Of a DNA stretch of 64,000 bases, positions 10,604-19,912 are shown one piece after another. Made by a program: the position numbers and the translations under genes. Source of the DNA: Puniceicoccaceae bacterium (GTDB lineage Bacteria > Verrucomicrobiota > Verrucomicrobiia > Opitutales > Coraliomargaritaceae); assembly GCA_018402305.1 (NCBI GenBank), contig JAGYJE010000004.1, positions 124,001-188,000 on the forward strand, read 5' to 3'. A model generated the notes under the pieces. The model made no database searches. It had not been told where the DNA came from and saw only the letters and a list, made by a program, of their open reading frames with translations. The stretch's first letter is position 1, and each line of letters opens with the position of its first letter.

Positions 10604-10640
10604 CACTTTTATTCACTTTTATTCACTTTTGTTCACTTTT
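10601..10640. repeat. 10-bp tandem repeat in the pgk leader
   Basis: Four head-to-tail copies of a 10-bp unit (TTTCACTTTT, ATTCACTTTT twice, GTTCACTTTT) end 5 bp before the pgk ATG. They occupy the ribosome-binding region, which has no Shine-Dalgarno motif. Copy-number change could alter pgk translation; this is an inference. Confidence 0.8.
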
Positions 10641-10645
10641 GATGT

Positions 10646-11839
10646 ATGGCCATAAAAACGATTAACGACGTCAACCTCTCCGGCAAACGAGTCCTTGTTC
10701 GCTGCGATTTCAATGTGCCGATCAAAGATGGCACCATCAATGATGACTCCCGGATTGTCGCGGCGCTGCCCACGATTAAGCAGCTAATTTCGCAGGGAGC
10801 CAAGATCATCCTCGTTTCCCACCTGGGTCGACCCAAAGGCGAGAAGAATGCCAAATACACCCTCGCACCCGTCGCGGGCGAACTGGCCAAGCACCTCGGC
10901 CAGCCGGTTACCTTTGTCGAGGACTGCGTTGGTCCCGAAGTCGAGGCCGAGGTCGCCAAGATGGGGGCGGGTGCTGTTGTCCTTCTCGAAAACGTCCGCT
11001 TCTACGCGGGTGAAGAAAAGAACGACCCCGAATTCGCTGCTTCACTGGCCAAACTGGCGGACGCCTTCGTCAACGACGCTTTTGGCACCGCGCACCGCGC
11101 CCATGCTTCGACCGCCGGTGTGGTCAAGCATCTGTCACCCGCAGTCTGTGGGCTTCTCATCGAGAAGGAGCTTGCCTACCTCGGCGACAAGACCGCTCAA
11201 CCCGAGCGCCCCTTCACGGTGATTCTCGGTGGGGCCAAGGTCTCGGATAAGATCAAGGTGATCGATGCGCTCTTGGAAAAGGCCGACACGATCATTATCG
11301 GCGGGGCCATGGCTTACACCTTTGCTCTGGCCGAAGGCCGCACGATCGGGGACTCCCTGAGCGAGCCGGATTTCGTCGACACCGCCAAGTCGGCCCTTGC
11401 CAAGGCGAAGGCCAAGGGCGTGAAGTTCCTTCTGCCGCTGGATAACCTCGGGGTCAAGGATCTCGACTTCGGCGCTGGCACGGTGGGCGAGCAGAAGATC
11501 TTCGAGGGCAATATCGAAGACGGTTGGGAAGGCGTGGACATCGGCCCAAAAAGCATCGAGCTGTTTAGCGAAGAAGTGAAAAATGCCAAAACCGTCCTTT
11601 GGAACGGGCCCATGGGTATTTTCGAAATCGACGCCTGCAACCGGGGCACCTTTGCGGTGGCAAAGACGATTGCCGAGTCGGGTGCTTGCTCGATTATCGG
11701 CGGCGGCGATTCCGTCAAGGCGATCAACATGGCCGGTTACGGGGAGCAAGTTACCTTCATGAGCACCGGCGGTGGCGCTTCCCTCGAATTCCTTGAGGGC
11801 AAGGAGCTTCCCGGTGTTTCGGTCCTCGACCAGGTTTAA
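10646..11839 (+). CDS. pgk: Phosphoglycerate kinase
   Basis: 397 residues, full length. It transfers phosphate from 1,3-bisphosphoglycerate to ADP. Family blocks are VLVRCDFNVPIKDG near residue 16, SHLGRPKGEKN near 57, VNDAFGTAHRAHAST near 157, GGAKVSDKIKV near 200, and the C-terminal nucleotide site GGGDSVKAI..STGGGASLEFLEG. It follows gap and precedes tpiA with 41 bp between. The leader is made of the 10-bp repeat rather than a normal ribosome-binding site. Confidence 0.97.
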   Translation: MAIKTINDVNLSGKRVLVRCDFNVPIKDGTINDDSRIVAALPTIKQLISQGAKIILVSHLGRPKGEKNAKYTLAPVAGELAKHLGQPVTFVEDCVGPEVEAEVAKMGAGAVVLLENVRFYAGEEKNDPEFAASLAKLADAFVNDAFGTAHRAHASTAGVVKHLSPAVCGLLIEKELAYLGDKTAQPERPFTVILGGAKVSDKIKVIDALLEKADTIIIGGAMAYTFALAEGRTIGDSLSEPDFVDTAKSALAKAKAKGVKFLLPLDNLGVKDLDFGAGTVGEQKIFEGNIEDGWEGVDIGPKSIELFSEEVKNAKTVLWNGPMGIFEIDACNRGTFAVAKTIAESGACSIIGGGDSVKAINMAGYGEQVTFMSTGGGASLEFLEGKELPGVSVLDQV

Positions 11840-11880
11840 GCTTTTTTTAACCGCAATTTAAATTCAAAATCGAAACCTTT

Positions 11881-12660
11881 ATGAATCAATCCGCACGCAA
11901 ATACCTCATTGCAGGTAACTGGAAAATGAACCTGAACTCAGCCGAAGGCGCAGCGCTCGCTAAGGACGTGGTCAACCTCGTCGGCTCGCAAACCGATGTC
12001 GCGGTCTGTGTTTGCCCGACCTTCACGACCCTCGAGTCCGTCTCCAAAGAGGTGAACAACTCCAATGTCCAGCTCGGCGCGCAAAACATGCACTTCGAAG
12101 CTTCCGGTGCCTACACGGGCGAGATTTCTGCCGAAATGCTTCGCCATCTTTTTTGCAACTTCGTCATCCTCGGCCACTCCGAGCGCCGCGAATACTTCGG
12201 TGAGACCGATGCGCTGGTCAATAAAAAGACCCTCGCCGCCCTCGCGGCCAATCTTAAGCCAATCGTCTGCATCGGTGAGACCCTGGATGAGCGTGAAGCC
12301 GGTAAGGTCAACGAAGTCATCAAGACTCAACTCGAAGGTGCCCTGGTCGGCGTCACCGCGGACTCGGCGGACGCGCTCGTCATCGCTTATGAGCCCGTCT
12401 GGGCGATCGGCACCGGAAAGACCGCTACCCCGGAGATGGCTGAAGAGGTGCACGCGGAGATCCGTTGCTTGCTCACCGGATTGATCGGCCCCGACGGCGC
12501 TGAAAAGGTGCGCATCCTGTACGGCGGTTCGATGAAGCCGGAAAACGCCGACGACCTGCTGGCCCAGAAGAACATCGACGGTGGTCTCATCGGGGGTGCC
12601 GCCCTGAAGGCAAGCTCTTTTGCCGCCCTCGTCGAGAGCGCTGCCAAGTTGAGCAAGTAG
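11881..12660 (+). CDS. tpiA: Triosephosphate isomerase
   Basis: 259 residues, a full TIM barrel. It interconverts dihydroxyacetone phosphate and glyceraldehyde-3-phosphate. Catalytic elements are GNWKMNLN (Lys near residue 15), ILGHSERR (His near 98), [14 protein letters not shown] (catalytic Glu near 168 and loop 6), and [19 protein letters not shown] for the phosphate. It is the last gene of the glycolytic run; the leader ATCGAAACCTTTATG has no clear Shine-Dalgarno sequence. Confidence 0.97.
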   Translation: MNQSARKYLIAGNWKMNLNSAEGAALAKDVVNLVGSQTDVAVCVCPTFTTLESVSKEVNNSNVQLGAQNMHFEASGAYTGEISAEMLRHLFCNFVILGHSERREYFGETDALVNKKTLAALAANLKPIVCIGETLDEREAGKVNEVIKTQLEGALVGVTADSADALVIAYEPVWAIGTGKTATPEMAEEVHAEIRCLLTGLIGPDGAEKVRILYGGSMKPENADDLLAQKNIDGGLIGGAALKASSFAALVESAAKLSK

Positions 12661-12991
12661 AACCGCCCGGGCCTTCCGTGGCCCCCCGTGGTGTGTCCGT
12701 TCACAGATGCCCCGCCATCTGGCCGCCGTCTGGCCGCCGTCTGGCCGCCATCTGGCCGGGTGGTCATCTCCGGGCGCTGCTTTCGCTTCTGGCCCGCTTC
12801 TGGCGCTTGCCAGCCAGCAGGCTACAATGGTTCCTAACCTGGCCGCTTGCGGACCCGCCCGGCATCAAAAAATCCGTTTTCTAACGAGGTCCGAATTTTA
12901 AGCTCGACAGGTGGCTGTCTAATGCTCTATTCCATAAAGGTTTATGCCGTCTCGGGCGGCGTTTTAACCACAGTTGAGATCAACTCTTTCA
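12661..12991. repeat. 331-bp gap with an 11-bp CTGGCCGCCGT repeat
   Basis: At about 12716-12757 there are four copies of an 11-bp unit (CTGGCCGCCGT or CTGGCCGCCAT). The rest of the gap between tpiA and the phosphorylase gene has no recognisable gene, RNA or terminator. Confidence 0.7.
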
Positions 12992-14326
12992 ATGAGAAAA
13001 AAGATAATTAGTGCGCGCAAATTCATCAAGCCTTCCTTCAGCTACCTGGTTGAAAAGAAGCGTGACGGTGGCGAATTTTCGGATGAAGAAATCCGTTTTA
13101 TTGTCGACTCAATTTTAGATGAGGAGATGCCCAAATTTCAACAGGCTGCCTTTGCCATGGCGGTCTATTTCCAGGGGATGTCGGCTCAGGAAACGGCTAT
13201 TTTTGCCGAGGAAATGATGCTTTCCGGAGAGGTAATTGATCTCACGAAGATCTCCCGGCCGAAGATCGATAAATACTCGACGGGCGGCGTGGGCGATAAG
13301 ACTACACTCGTCCTAGCCCCGCTGGCGGCAGCCTGCGGCGTGGTCATGCCCACCATGAATGGCGTGGATGAGGAATACGTTATCAGTAATCTGGACAAGC
13401 TGTCGGCTATCCCGGGTTTTAACCCGGTGCTCGATCTCAAGGGCTTTTTCAAGCAGTTGAAGGAAGTTGGCTGCACCTTTGTTAAGCAGGACGAGGAAAT
13501 CGCTCCGGTTGACGCCATTCTCTATACGATGCGCATGGAAACGGGCACGATTCCCAGTCTTCCCCTCATCACCGGCAGCGTCCTCAGTCGTAAGCTGGCC
13601 GAGGGCGCGGAAGGTCTTGTTGTCGATGTTAAATGGGGCAATGGCTCTTTCGTCAAAGATTTGGAGCAGGCCAAGCAACTCGCCCGTTCCATCACCCGGG
13701 TGGGTCGCTCGATGAAACGCCGCTGCGTAGCGCTGGTTACCGACATGAATCAGCCCCTGGGCGATACGGTGGGTACCGCCCTAGAGGTGAAGGAAGCAAT
13801 CCAGCTCTTGAAAGGCGAGGGCCCTGAGGATTTGCAGGAGCTTGTGCTCAAGCTCGGTATGGAGATCGTTCGCCTGGCTGGTGTCGCCGGCTCCACGCTT
13901 TCCGCCAAGCAAACCGTGCAGCGTCACCTCAAGGACGGCTCCGCGTTGGAGAAGTTCAAAGAAATGATCGAGGCTCAGGGCGGTGACAGCTCTTACATTG
14001 ACGATCCCGATAAGTTTCCAACCGCCAAACACGTTCGTAAGCTGCCTGCCCCCAAGCGCGGCTATGTTCACACGATCAACGCCGGTCTCATTGCCGACGG
14101 GGTGGCCAAGCTGGCGAAACGCAAAAACGGTAGCTATGACCCCGCCGTGGGCGTCTCGGAGATAAAAAAGGTTGGCACTCAGGTCAAACAGGGTGAGCCG
14201 CTCATGATGATCCACTATAACGACGAAACGAAGATGGAAGAAGCCCTTGAATTCCTCAAGACTGCCTACCGTCTCGCACCGAAACGCCCCAACCCACCAG
14301 AGCTAATTGTTGAGCGTGTCGCCTAG
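12992..14326 (+). CDS. Thymidine/pyrimidine-nucleoside phosphorylase with altered phosphate loop
   Basis: 444 residues from the ATG at 12992; an in-frame TTG at 12974 is possible but less likely. The family cleaves pyrimidine nucleosides with phosphate to base plus (deoxy)ribose-1-phosphate. The fold is clear: DGGEFSDEEI, YSTGGVGDKTTLVLAPLAAACG, YTMRMETGTIPSLPLITGSVLSRKLAEG (pyrimidine-site Arg, Ser and Lys), and the C-terminal domain. Two usual motifs differ. KHSTGGVGD has Tyr for His, and the phosphate-site GRGLGHTGGTLDKLE is replaced by GVDEEYVISNLDKLS. Either the enzyme has a lineage-specific active site or its substrate differs. Confidence 0.8.
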   Translation: MRKKIISARKFIKPSFSYLVEKKRDGGEFSDEEIRFIVDSILDEEMPKFQQAAFAMAVYFQGMSAQETAIFAEEMMLSGEVIDLTKISRPKIDKYSTGGVGDKTTLVLAPLAAACGVVMPTMNGVDEEYVISNLDKLSAIPGFNPVLDLKGFFKQLKEVGCTFVKQDEEIAPVDAILYTMRMETGTIPSLPLITGSVLSRKLAEGAEGLVVDVKWGNGSFVKDLEQAKQLARSITRVGRSMKRRCVALVTDMNQPLGDTVGTALEVKEAIQLLKGEGPEDLQELVLKLGMEIVRLAGVAGSTLSAKQTVQRHLKDGSALEKFKEMIEAQGGDSSYIDDPDKFPTAKHVRKLPAPKRGYVHTINAGLIADGVAKLAKRKNGSYDPAVGVSEIKKVGTQVKQGEPLMMIHYNDETKMEEALEFLKTAYRLAPKRPNPPELIVERVA

Positions 14327-14343
14327 AGAACGGTTGTTGAATT

Positions 14344-14396
14344 GTAGGAAGCGGGCTTTGAGCGGGCGTAACGAAGTGTAGGCCCTCCATCCCGTG
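14344..14396 (+). repeat. Dispersed GTAG-headed repeat, copy 1
   Basis: Begins with GTAG, contains TTGAGCGGGCGTAACG and AGTGTAG, and ends CCCGTG. A second copy lies inverted at 26933-26981. AACGAAG within it pairs with CTTCGTT just downstream, which may form a hairpin after the phosphorylase gene. Confidence 0.6.
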
Positions 14397-14465
14397 CTTC
14401 GTTGTGAGTCGCGATTCAACTCCGCAGCCTTTACATGGGGCATCCTTTGGGTTTCTCTCTAGTTT

Positions 14466-16895
14466 GTGCGCTTAAGCCAAACACGATTCGCTTCCATCTA
14501 CCTATTCTTTTTCAGCATGCTGGTCTCGCCTGCGTTGGGCGTCCCGGATCAGCGGGCTCAAAGCTGGAAACCGCAGCGCCTGCATGGCTCGGCGCAGTTT
14601 CCGGTCGATGGGCTCCAATACATCGTGCTGCCTGTCGGGCACACGGAGACGCTGCAAAAAGCGGTGGACGATTTCGCGGAGCTCCTGGAAGCGCGCACCG
14701 GGCGATTGCCAACGATCCGATCAGAAGGAACAGGGCGGCCGAAAAACGCGCTTTATTTTGAGAAGGTCCCCGAAAATCGCGAGCGGGGTGGGGCCTTTAC
14801 GATTCGACGTGATCGGACGCGCGTGCAGATCCGCAGTGCAGACGCGTCTGGGTGGGGCAATGCCCTTTACGCCATAGCTGAGGATCTTTTGGGCGCGCGC
14901 TGGTATTGGTCGGGCGATCTTGGCTTTGAGTGGGTGGCACCCCTGCGTACCCATTTTCCTCTAGGGCCTTGGCATGAAGCACCTGCTTTCGTCCAGCGGC
15001 GTTTCTACCCGGCCAATACGGACTACGCGCGGCGAAATCGCTTAAATAGAATCTACGAGTTTAATCACAATCTTGCTCGGGTCTTTGGTCCCGAATCCTT
15101 TGAGACCAATCCTGAGGTCTTTGCTAAGGTCAATGGACGCCGGAAGGTCCCCAAGGGCAGCGCTGGCACCGATCCCCAGCCGGACTTCACCCAGCCGGCC
15201 GCCGTCGAGATCGCTGCCCGGGCCGCTCGTGAGCATTTTGAGACCAATCCGGAAAGTGCCAGCTTTTCGCTTTCAATCAATGACAACGTGCTCTTTGATA
15301 CGACTCCCGAGACTGAGGCAGTTGTCAGCCCGCTGCGCTATTTTCGTCGCCGCCCGGACTATACCAATCTTGTCTTTGGCTTCATGAATCGGGTGGCTGA
15401 GCAGGTCTTTGCCACGGAAAATGCCCTGCAAACAGCCTCCGGCAAAGAACGCTACCTGACGGCACTAGCTTATTACTGGACGGAACCTGCGCCGACTATA
15501 CCCATCCACCCTCGGGTAATGCCCGTTCTTACATCTGATCGGGCACAGTGGCACGCCCCCGATTACCGTGCCGAGGACAAGGCCCTCATCCAAGCTTGGG
15601 CCGCTTCCGGTGCCGAGCGTATCGCTACTTGGGATTATTACTTTGGAGCACCTTATCCCTACCCGCGCCAATTTAATCAATGGATCGCCGAGAGCCTCCG
15701 CTTCATGGCGGATTCCGGAGTGGATGTCTTTTTTTCACAGCTGCCGGCGTTCTGGGGACTCGATGGTGTTAAACCCTGGCTCGGCACTCAGCTGCTCTGG
15801 GACCCTTTTCAGGAGCTATCCACCCTGCTTGATGAATTTTATCCTGCCTTTTTCGGTCCGGCTGCCGAGCCCATGCGCCGCTTTTACGAGGTCGCCGAGG
15901 CACACCGTAACACACACGAGGGCACCGCCGAGTGGATTAAACTCTACAAAGACGAATCCGGCATCGCCCTCTTTCCCGCCGAGGTGCTGCGCACCCTGCG
16001 GGCCCACCTCGATGCCGCTGCGGAGGCACTCAAAAGCTCCGAGGCAATCCAAGACACTGCGATGGAGCCGCCACTGCCAGCCGACCGCTTTGCCCGGCGC
16101 GTCGAGGTGGCCTCGCGGGCCTTTCGTTTGACGGAGCACTACGCTGCCATGGACCGCGCCCGGCAGGCGCTGGTCATTGCCTGCTTTGATGGAGCGACGA
16201 GTGAAGCGGTCGCTCACCTGCTGGAAACCTTCCAGAGTGTGCGCCGCCAATATCTCGATGAATTTGAGCGCTATTTCGAGGACAACGACTACGCTCCCGA
16301 GCGCCGCCATCTTGAGCTGAGTCAGTCCGACCCGAGCGCCTTGGCCCGTGCTCAAATTGAATCCCGGAGCGCGAAGGCCACCCGCAGTCTTGTTTCCGAT
16401 CCCGGGCTGCACCATCGAGGCTACGCTGAGCGGAATTTTATTGGACCGCGCCTGCCCTATCTGGACGGCTGGCACCTCGATTATCGGCCAAGTCAGTTTT
16501 TTTCAGTCGAAGCCAGTGCACAAAGCAAGGGCTCGGCGGGTCTTCGCATCGAAGGCGCAGACATACTTTCAGTTTTTGGGCGGTTCCCCGTTGTTTCTAA
16601 GCAGGAGTACCTTCTGAGCCTGGATGCCTCCTGGCACATCAGCCTGGATAATCGGGTTCACTTGCACTTCACCTGGCTGGATAGCGAAGGCAGCACCCTG
16701 AGCTCAGAGATCCCCTTACGCTGGCCCATCGAAGGGCGCGACGAGGTCACCGCTATCCAAATTCCCCTTCGTGCCCCCATCAACGCCTGCGCTGTCCGGA
16801 TTCGTCTGGTCGTCTCCCGTCAATACGCGGCCGATTTCTTCGATATTGAAAGCTTTAATTTTGAGGAAATTGTTGACGGATTTATAAAAAAATAG
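14466..16895 (+). CDS. Secreted DUF4838 carbohydrate-active protein
   Basis: 809 residues from a GTG start, with a signal peptide (RFASIYLFFFSMLVSPALG). Residues about 50-130 (AVDDFAELLEARTGRLPTI..) resemble the N-terminal domain found in alpha-glucuronidase-type hydrolases. The central part (GARWYWSGDLGFEWVAP, then FSLSINDN and AYYWTEPAP) matches DUF4838, a family of uncharacterised, probably glycan-degrading proteins. The C-terminal 150 residues look like a beta-sandwich carbohydrate-binding module. The MFS gene starts 17 bp after its stop, suggesting that a released sugar is imported by that transporter. Substrate unknown. Confidence 0.75.
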   Translation: MRLSQTRFASIYLFFFSMLVSPALGVPDQRAQSWKPQRLHGSAQFPVDGLQYIVLPVGHTETLQKAVDDFAELLEARTGRLPTIRSEGTGRPKNALYFEKVPENRERGGAFTIRRDRTRVQIRSADASGWGNALYAIAEDLLGARWYWSGDLGFEWVAPLRTHFPLGPWHEAPAFVQRRFYPANTDYARRNRLNRIYEFNHNLARVFGPESFETNPEVFAKVNGRRKVPKGSAGTDPQPDFTQPAAVEIAARAAREHFETNPESASFSLSINDNVLFDTTPETEAVVSPLRYFRRRPDYTNLVFGFMNRVAEQVFATENALQTASGKERYLTALAYYWTEPAPTIPIHPRVMPVLTSDRAQWHAPDYRAEDKALIQAWAASGAERIATWDYYFGAPYPYPRQFNQWIAESLRFMADSGVDVFFSQLPAFWGLDGVKPWLGTQLLWDPFQELSTLLDEFYPAFFGPAAEPMRRFYEVAEAHRNTHEGTAEWIKLYKDESGIALFPAEVLRTLRAHLDAAAEALKSSEAIQDTAMEPPLPADRFARRVEVASRAFRLTEHYAAMDRARQALVIACFDGATSEAVAHLLETFQSVRRQYLDEFERYFEDNDYAPERRHLELSQSDPSALARAQIESRSAKATRSLVSDPGLHHRGYAERNFIGPRLPYLDGWHLDYRPSQFFSVEASAQSKGSAGLRIEGADILSVFGRFPVVSKQEYLLSLDASWHISLDNRVHLHFTWLDSEGSTLSSEIPLRWPIEGRDEVTAIQIPLRAPINACAVRIRLVVSRQYAADFFDIESFNFEEIVDGFIKK

Positions 16896-16912
16896 CTTGG
16901 ACTATAGTCCCG

Positions 16913-18292
16913 ATGCGCACAAGGCCTCCAACCCGAAGAAATCTGAAATACTGCACGGCCGATGGTGTTTGCGCTATGCCGTGGGTGCTGCTTTCGCTTC
17001 CGGGTAGCTTCATCGCGGCGAGTTTGCTTAATTCACTTTTTCAGATTGGTCCTTTTTGGTTCGGGATCGTCACGGCCATGCCCGCGGTGGCCAATGCGAT
17101 TCACATCCTGATCCTGCCTTTTTTTGCCAAATTCATGCTGGTCCGCGATATGGCCATCAGCTTTGGCTGGCTCAACCTGGGGGCTTGGTTTGGGGGTGCG
17201 CTGGGTATCGCCTTTTTGCCAATGGATCAACCGGATCAGGCCGGGCTCTTTTTTGCGATTCTTTACGGGACAATCTCCATCAGCGCCTCACTTATGGGGA
17301 TTGCCTGGACCTCGTGGGTCGGTGATTTTGTGCCGCCGGATCTAAGGGGTCGCTATTTTGGAAAACGAAACCGCTTAACCAGTGTGAGCACCATCGTATT
17401 TATGGTGCTCAGTATCGCGGTCCTGCAGTTTTTTGATGCCTCCCGGCAGGCCTACTTGATACTGATTAGCCTGGCGCTTTTTGGGCGCATGGTTTCGATG
17501 ATGATTCTGCACCTCATTCAATCACCCGATCCCAGCGGGGGCGTGATTAGCCACGCGAACTGGGCCCGGGAGATCAGCGACCTGCGTCAGCAGAAGACCT
17601 TACTCCGCTTCATCGGTTTCGGTTCGCTCGCGGGCTTTTGGCTGGCTGGTGCGGGTGCGATTGTTGCCCTCTATGCCTTCAATGATCTGGGCACCACGCC
17701 CGCCCAGTTCACTCAATTCAGCCTCGTCGCAACGATCTCGGGGGCAATCTGCCTGCCGATTTGGGGGAAGTTGATCGATCGCCATGGGGCGATCCCCATC
17801 ATCATGATCACCTTTTCCGCCTGGCGGGCAGGCGATGTGGGCTGGATTTTTATAACTCCCGATGGCCTTGAGTGGATGTATCTTATTTGGCTCTGGGGAG
17901 GTGCTATGGGCACGGGCTACGTTTTGGCTACCTTCACCGCGATCCTTAAACTCATTCCAAAAAAAAGCCGCTCGGCTGGGATTAGCCTTAACCTAACCAG
18001 CACCTCGATCGCCGGTGCTGTGGCACCTTTGATTGTTGGGGTCCTCCTTTCGAGAGTGGGCGAATTCGGTATCTCGACGACCCTGGCCTGCCGGGCCGGT
18101 ATGACGATTTGTCTCACCGGTGGGTTATTATCGGTCCTTGTTCTCTACCGTATGCGCGAGCCGGAAACGGATCCACAGCTCAACACCGTCAACGGTGCCA
18201 TGCGAACCCTCCGGCAGCTCACAGTGAATCAGGGCGTGAGCTTTTTCAGTAACACCGTGCTGGTGCGGCGCAATAAACGCCCTCCGCATTAG
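16913..18292 (+). CDS. MFS transporter
   Basis: 459 residues with about 12 hydrophobic helices. The loop after helix 4-5 carries PPDLRGRYFGKRNRL, a variant of the MFS signature seen in sugar and unknown-substrate carriers. It follows the DUF4838 gene by 17 bp and probably shares its transcript, so a carbohydrate substrate is likely but unproven. It ends convergently with the oligopeptide-binding gene: the two stop codons overlap (18289-18292). The C-terminal 50 residues after the last helix are hydrophilic. Confidence 0.85.
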   Translation: MRTRPPTRRNLKYCTADGVCAMPWVLLSLPGSFIAASLLNSLFQIGPFWFGIVTAMPAVANAIHILILPFFAKFMLVRDMAISFGWLNLGAWFGGALGIAFLPMDQPDQAGLFFAILYGTISISASLMGIAWTSWVGDFVPPDLRGRYFGKRNRLTSVSTIVFMVLSIAVLQFFDASRQAYLILISLALFGRMVSMMILHLIQSPDPSGGVISHANWAREISDLRQQKTLLRFIGFGSLAGFWLAGAGAIVALYAFNDLGTTPAQFTQFSLVATISGAICLPIWGKLIDRHGAIPIIMITFSAWRAGDVGWIFITPDGLEWMYLIWLWGGAMGTGYVLATFTAILKLIPKKSRSAGISLNLTSTSIAGAVAPLIVGVLLSRVGEFGISTTLACRAGMTICLTGGLLSVLVLYRMREPETDPQLNTVNGAMRTLRQLTVNQGVSFFSNTVLVRRNKRPPH

Positions 18293-19902
18293 TCTGCCTC
18301 GAGCCAAACATCCTGATAGGGGTGGTAGTCCAGAATGTTGGAATACCAGCCGCGCACTGCTTCGTCGATCAGGGTACTGCGGACATAGAAGTAGATCGGA
18401 ATGACCGGCATCTCATCCATCAGAATGGTCTCGGCCTCTTGGAAAAGCTCGAGCCGTGCAGCGGGGTCCTGCGTTCGAGCGGCTTCGCCGATCAAAGCAT
18501 CATAGCGGGTGTTGCCCCAATTGCTGTGGTTGTTACCGTTGTCTCGCACGCCCAGACTCAGGAAGGTGTTGGGGTCCACGTAATCACCGATCCATGCGGC
18601 GCGGGCGATGTCGAAGTTGCGCTCTTTGCGGCTCGCAAGATAGACCTTCCACTCCTGATTGTAGAGGCTGATTTCAATGCCGAGTTCGGATTGCCACATC
18701 TGCTGGATGGCGACCGCTACAGTTCGGTGCGACTCGCTCGTGTTGAAGAGCAGTTCGAGCTTCGGAAAGCCGGCACCACCGGGAAATCCAGCGTCTGCCA
18801 GTAACTCACGGGCACGCTCCGGGTCATAGAGTAATTTTGCCTCGGCCGTGTAGCCTCCTGTATTAGGCGGGGTAAAGTGGTAAGCTGGTTGCTGGCCGGC
18901 CTTCAGCACGTGCCTTGTCAATGACTCACGGTCAATAGAATAGGCGAGCGCTTGGCGCACCCTCGGATCGTCGAGTGGCTTTCGGGCGGTGTTGAGGAGG
19001 TAGTAATAGACGCCGAGATAGGTGTCGAAATGCATTCGGTCAGGCGCGTTTTTTCGATACCAGTCGATGCGGGGGATTGGGACGGTGCTGGTGATGTGTA
19101 ACTGGTCCGCACGAAAAGCGCGCTCCTCGGTGTCCATGCTGATCGGTAGAAAGTGGATGCCGTTGAGCCGGACCGATTCCGCATCCCGATAGTGTGTGTT
19201 CTTGGTCACTTGAATCGAGTGGTTGAGCCGCCAGGTTTCCAGGGTGAAGGGGCCGTTGCCCACGAAGTTGCCCGGCTTGGTCCACTTTGAAATGCGGTCT
19301 GTCGTCCCACCGTGAGCGAGTACGCTGGGTGGGTGGACCGGCCACCAGGTGTAATGCGTCGATAGACTGAGAAAGTAGGGGGTGGGCGCTGCCAGTTTGA
19401 AAATCAGTGTGCGGGAGTCTGGTGCCTTCACGCCAACTTCCGCGAATTCCTGTAGCTCGCCTTTGTTGAAGGCTTCGGCATTTTTGATGCTATAAAGCAT
19501 GTAGGCATAGGGCGCGCCGAGTGCCGGAGTCAGGATGCGCTCGAAGGAGAAGAGAAAGTCGCCGGAGGTGACCGGGTCGCCGTTCGACCAGCGGGCCTTT
19601 GGGTCGAGGTAGAAGGTGTACTGCAGCCCGTCACCCGATACCTCCCAGCGTTCCGCCACTCCGGGTTCGATCTCCAGCGTCTTTGGATGGACCGTTGTCA
19701 ATCCTTCCAAGAGAGAAAGCAAAACATAATGTTCTGTCACGCCGGTCACCAGATGAGGGTCGAGACCCTCTGGCTCAGTTCCGATGCCGATGTAGAGTTC
19801 CTGGTTGGCATTCCCTGTTTGCACGTTACTCTGATTGGGAGCGCAGGCGCACAAAGTAAGCAGAACGAAAGTCGATAGGAGAATCGGAAAGAGAGTATGC
19901 AT
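18289..19902 (-). CDS. Oligopeptide ABC transporter substrate-binding lipoprotein (OppA family)
   Basis: 537 residues, typical of SBP family 5. A lipoprotein signal is present (LLTLCAC, with the lipidated Cys near residue 20). Family blocks follow: EPEGLDPHLVTG, LLEGLTTVHPKTLEIEPGVAERWEVS, YTFYLDPKARWSNGDPVTSGDF, NGPFTLETWRLN and RVRQALAYSIDRE. It would capture peptides outside the inner membrane. No permease or ATPase genes (OppBCDF) are next to it, so its partners must lie elsewhere. It lies 10 bp upstream of nothing on its own strand; the divergent-free neighbour cls ends 10 bp before its stop-distal side, i.e. cls (19913-21370) precedes it on the same strand and the two may be cotranscribed. 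Confidence 0.92.
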   Translation of the reverse strand: MHTLFPILLSTFVLLTLCACAPNQSNVQTGNANQELYIGIGTEPEGLDPHLVTGVTEHYVLLSLLEGLTTVHPKTLEIEPGVAERWEVSGDGLQYTFYLDPKARWSNGDPVTSGDFLFSFERILTPALGAPYAYMLYSIKNAEAFNKGELQEFAEVGVKAPDSRTLIFKLAAPTPYFLSLSTHYTWWPVHPPSVLAHGGTTDRISKWTKPGNFVGNGPFTLETWRLNHSIQVTKNTHYRDAESVRLNGIHFLPISMDTEERAFRADQLHITSTVPIPRIDWYRKNAPDRMHFDTYLGVYYYLLNTARKPLDDPRVRQALAYSIDRESLTRHVLKAGQQPAYHFTPPNTGGYTAEAKLLYDPERARELLADAGFPGGAGFPKLELLFNTSESHRTVAVAIQQMWQSELGIEISLYNQEWKVYLASRKERNFDIARAAWIGDYVDPNTFLSLGVRDNGNNHSNWGNTRYDALIGEAARTQDPAARLELFQEAETILMDEMPVIPIYFYVRSTLIDEAVRGWYSNILDYHPYQDVWLEAD

Positions 19903-19912
19903 GAACGGTCGT

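Noticed and set aside
12974-12991. TTG start for the pyrimidine phosphorylase
   Set aside because: A good ATG lies six codons later, and the family does not need the extra residues.
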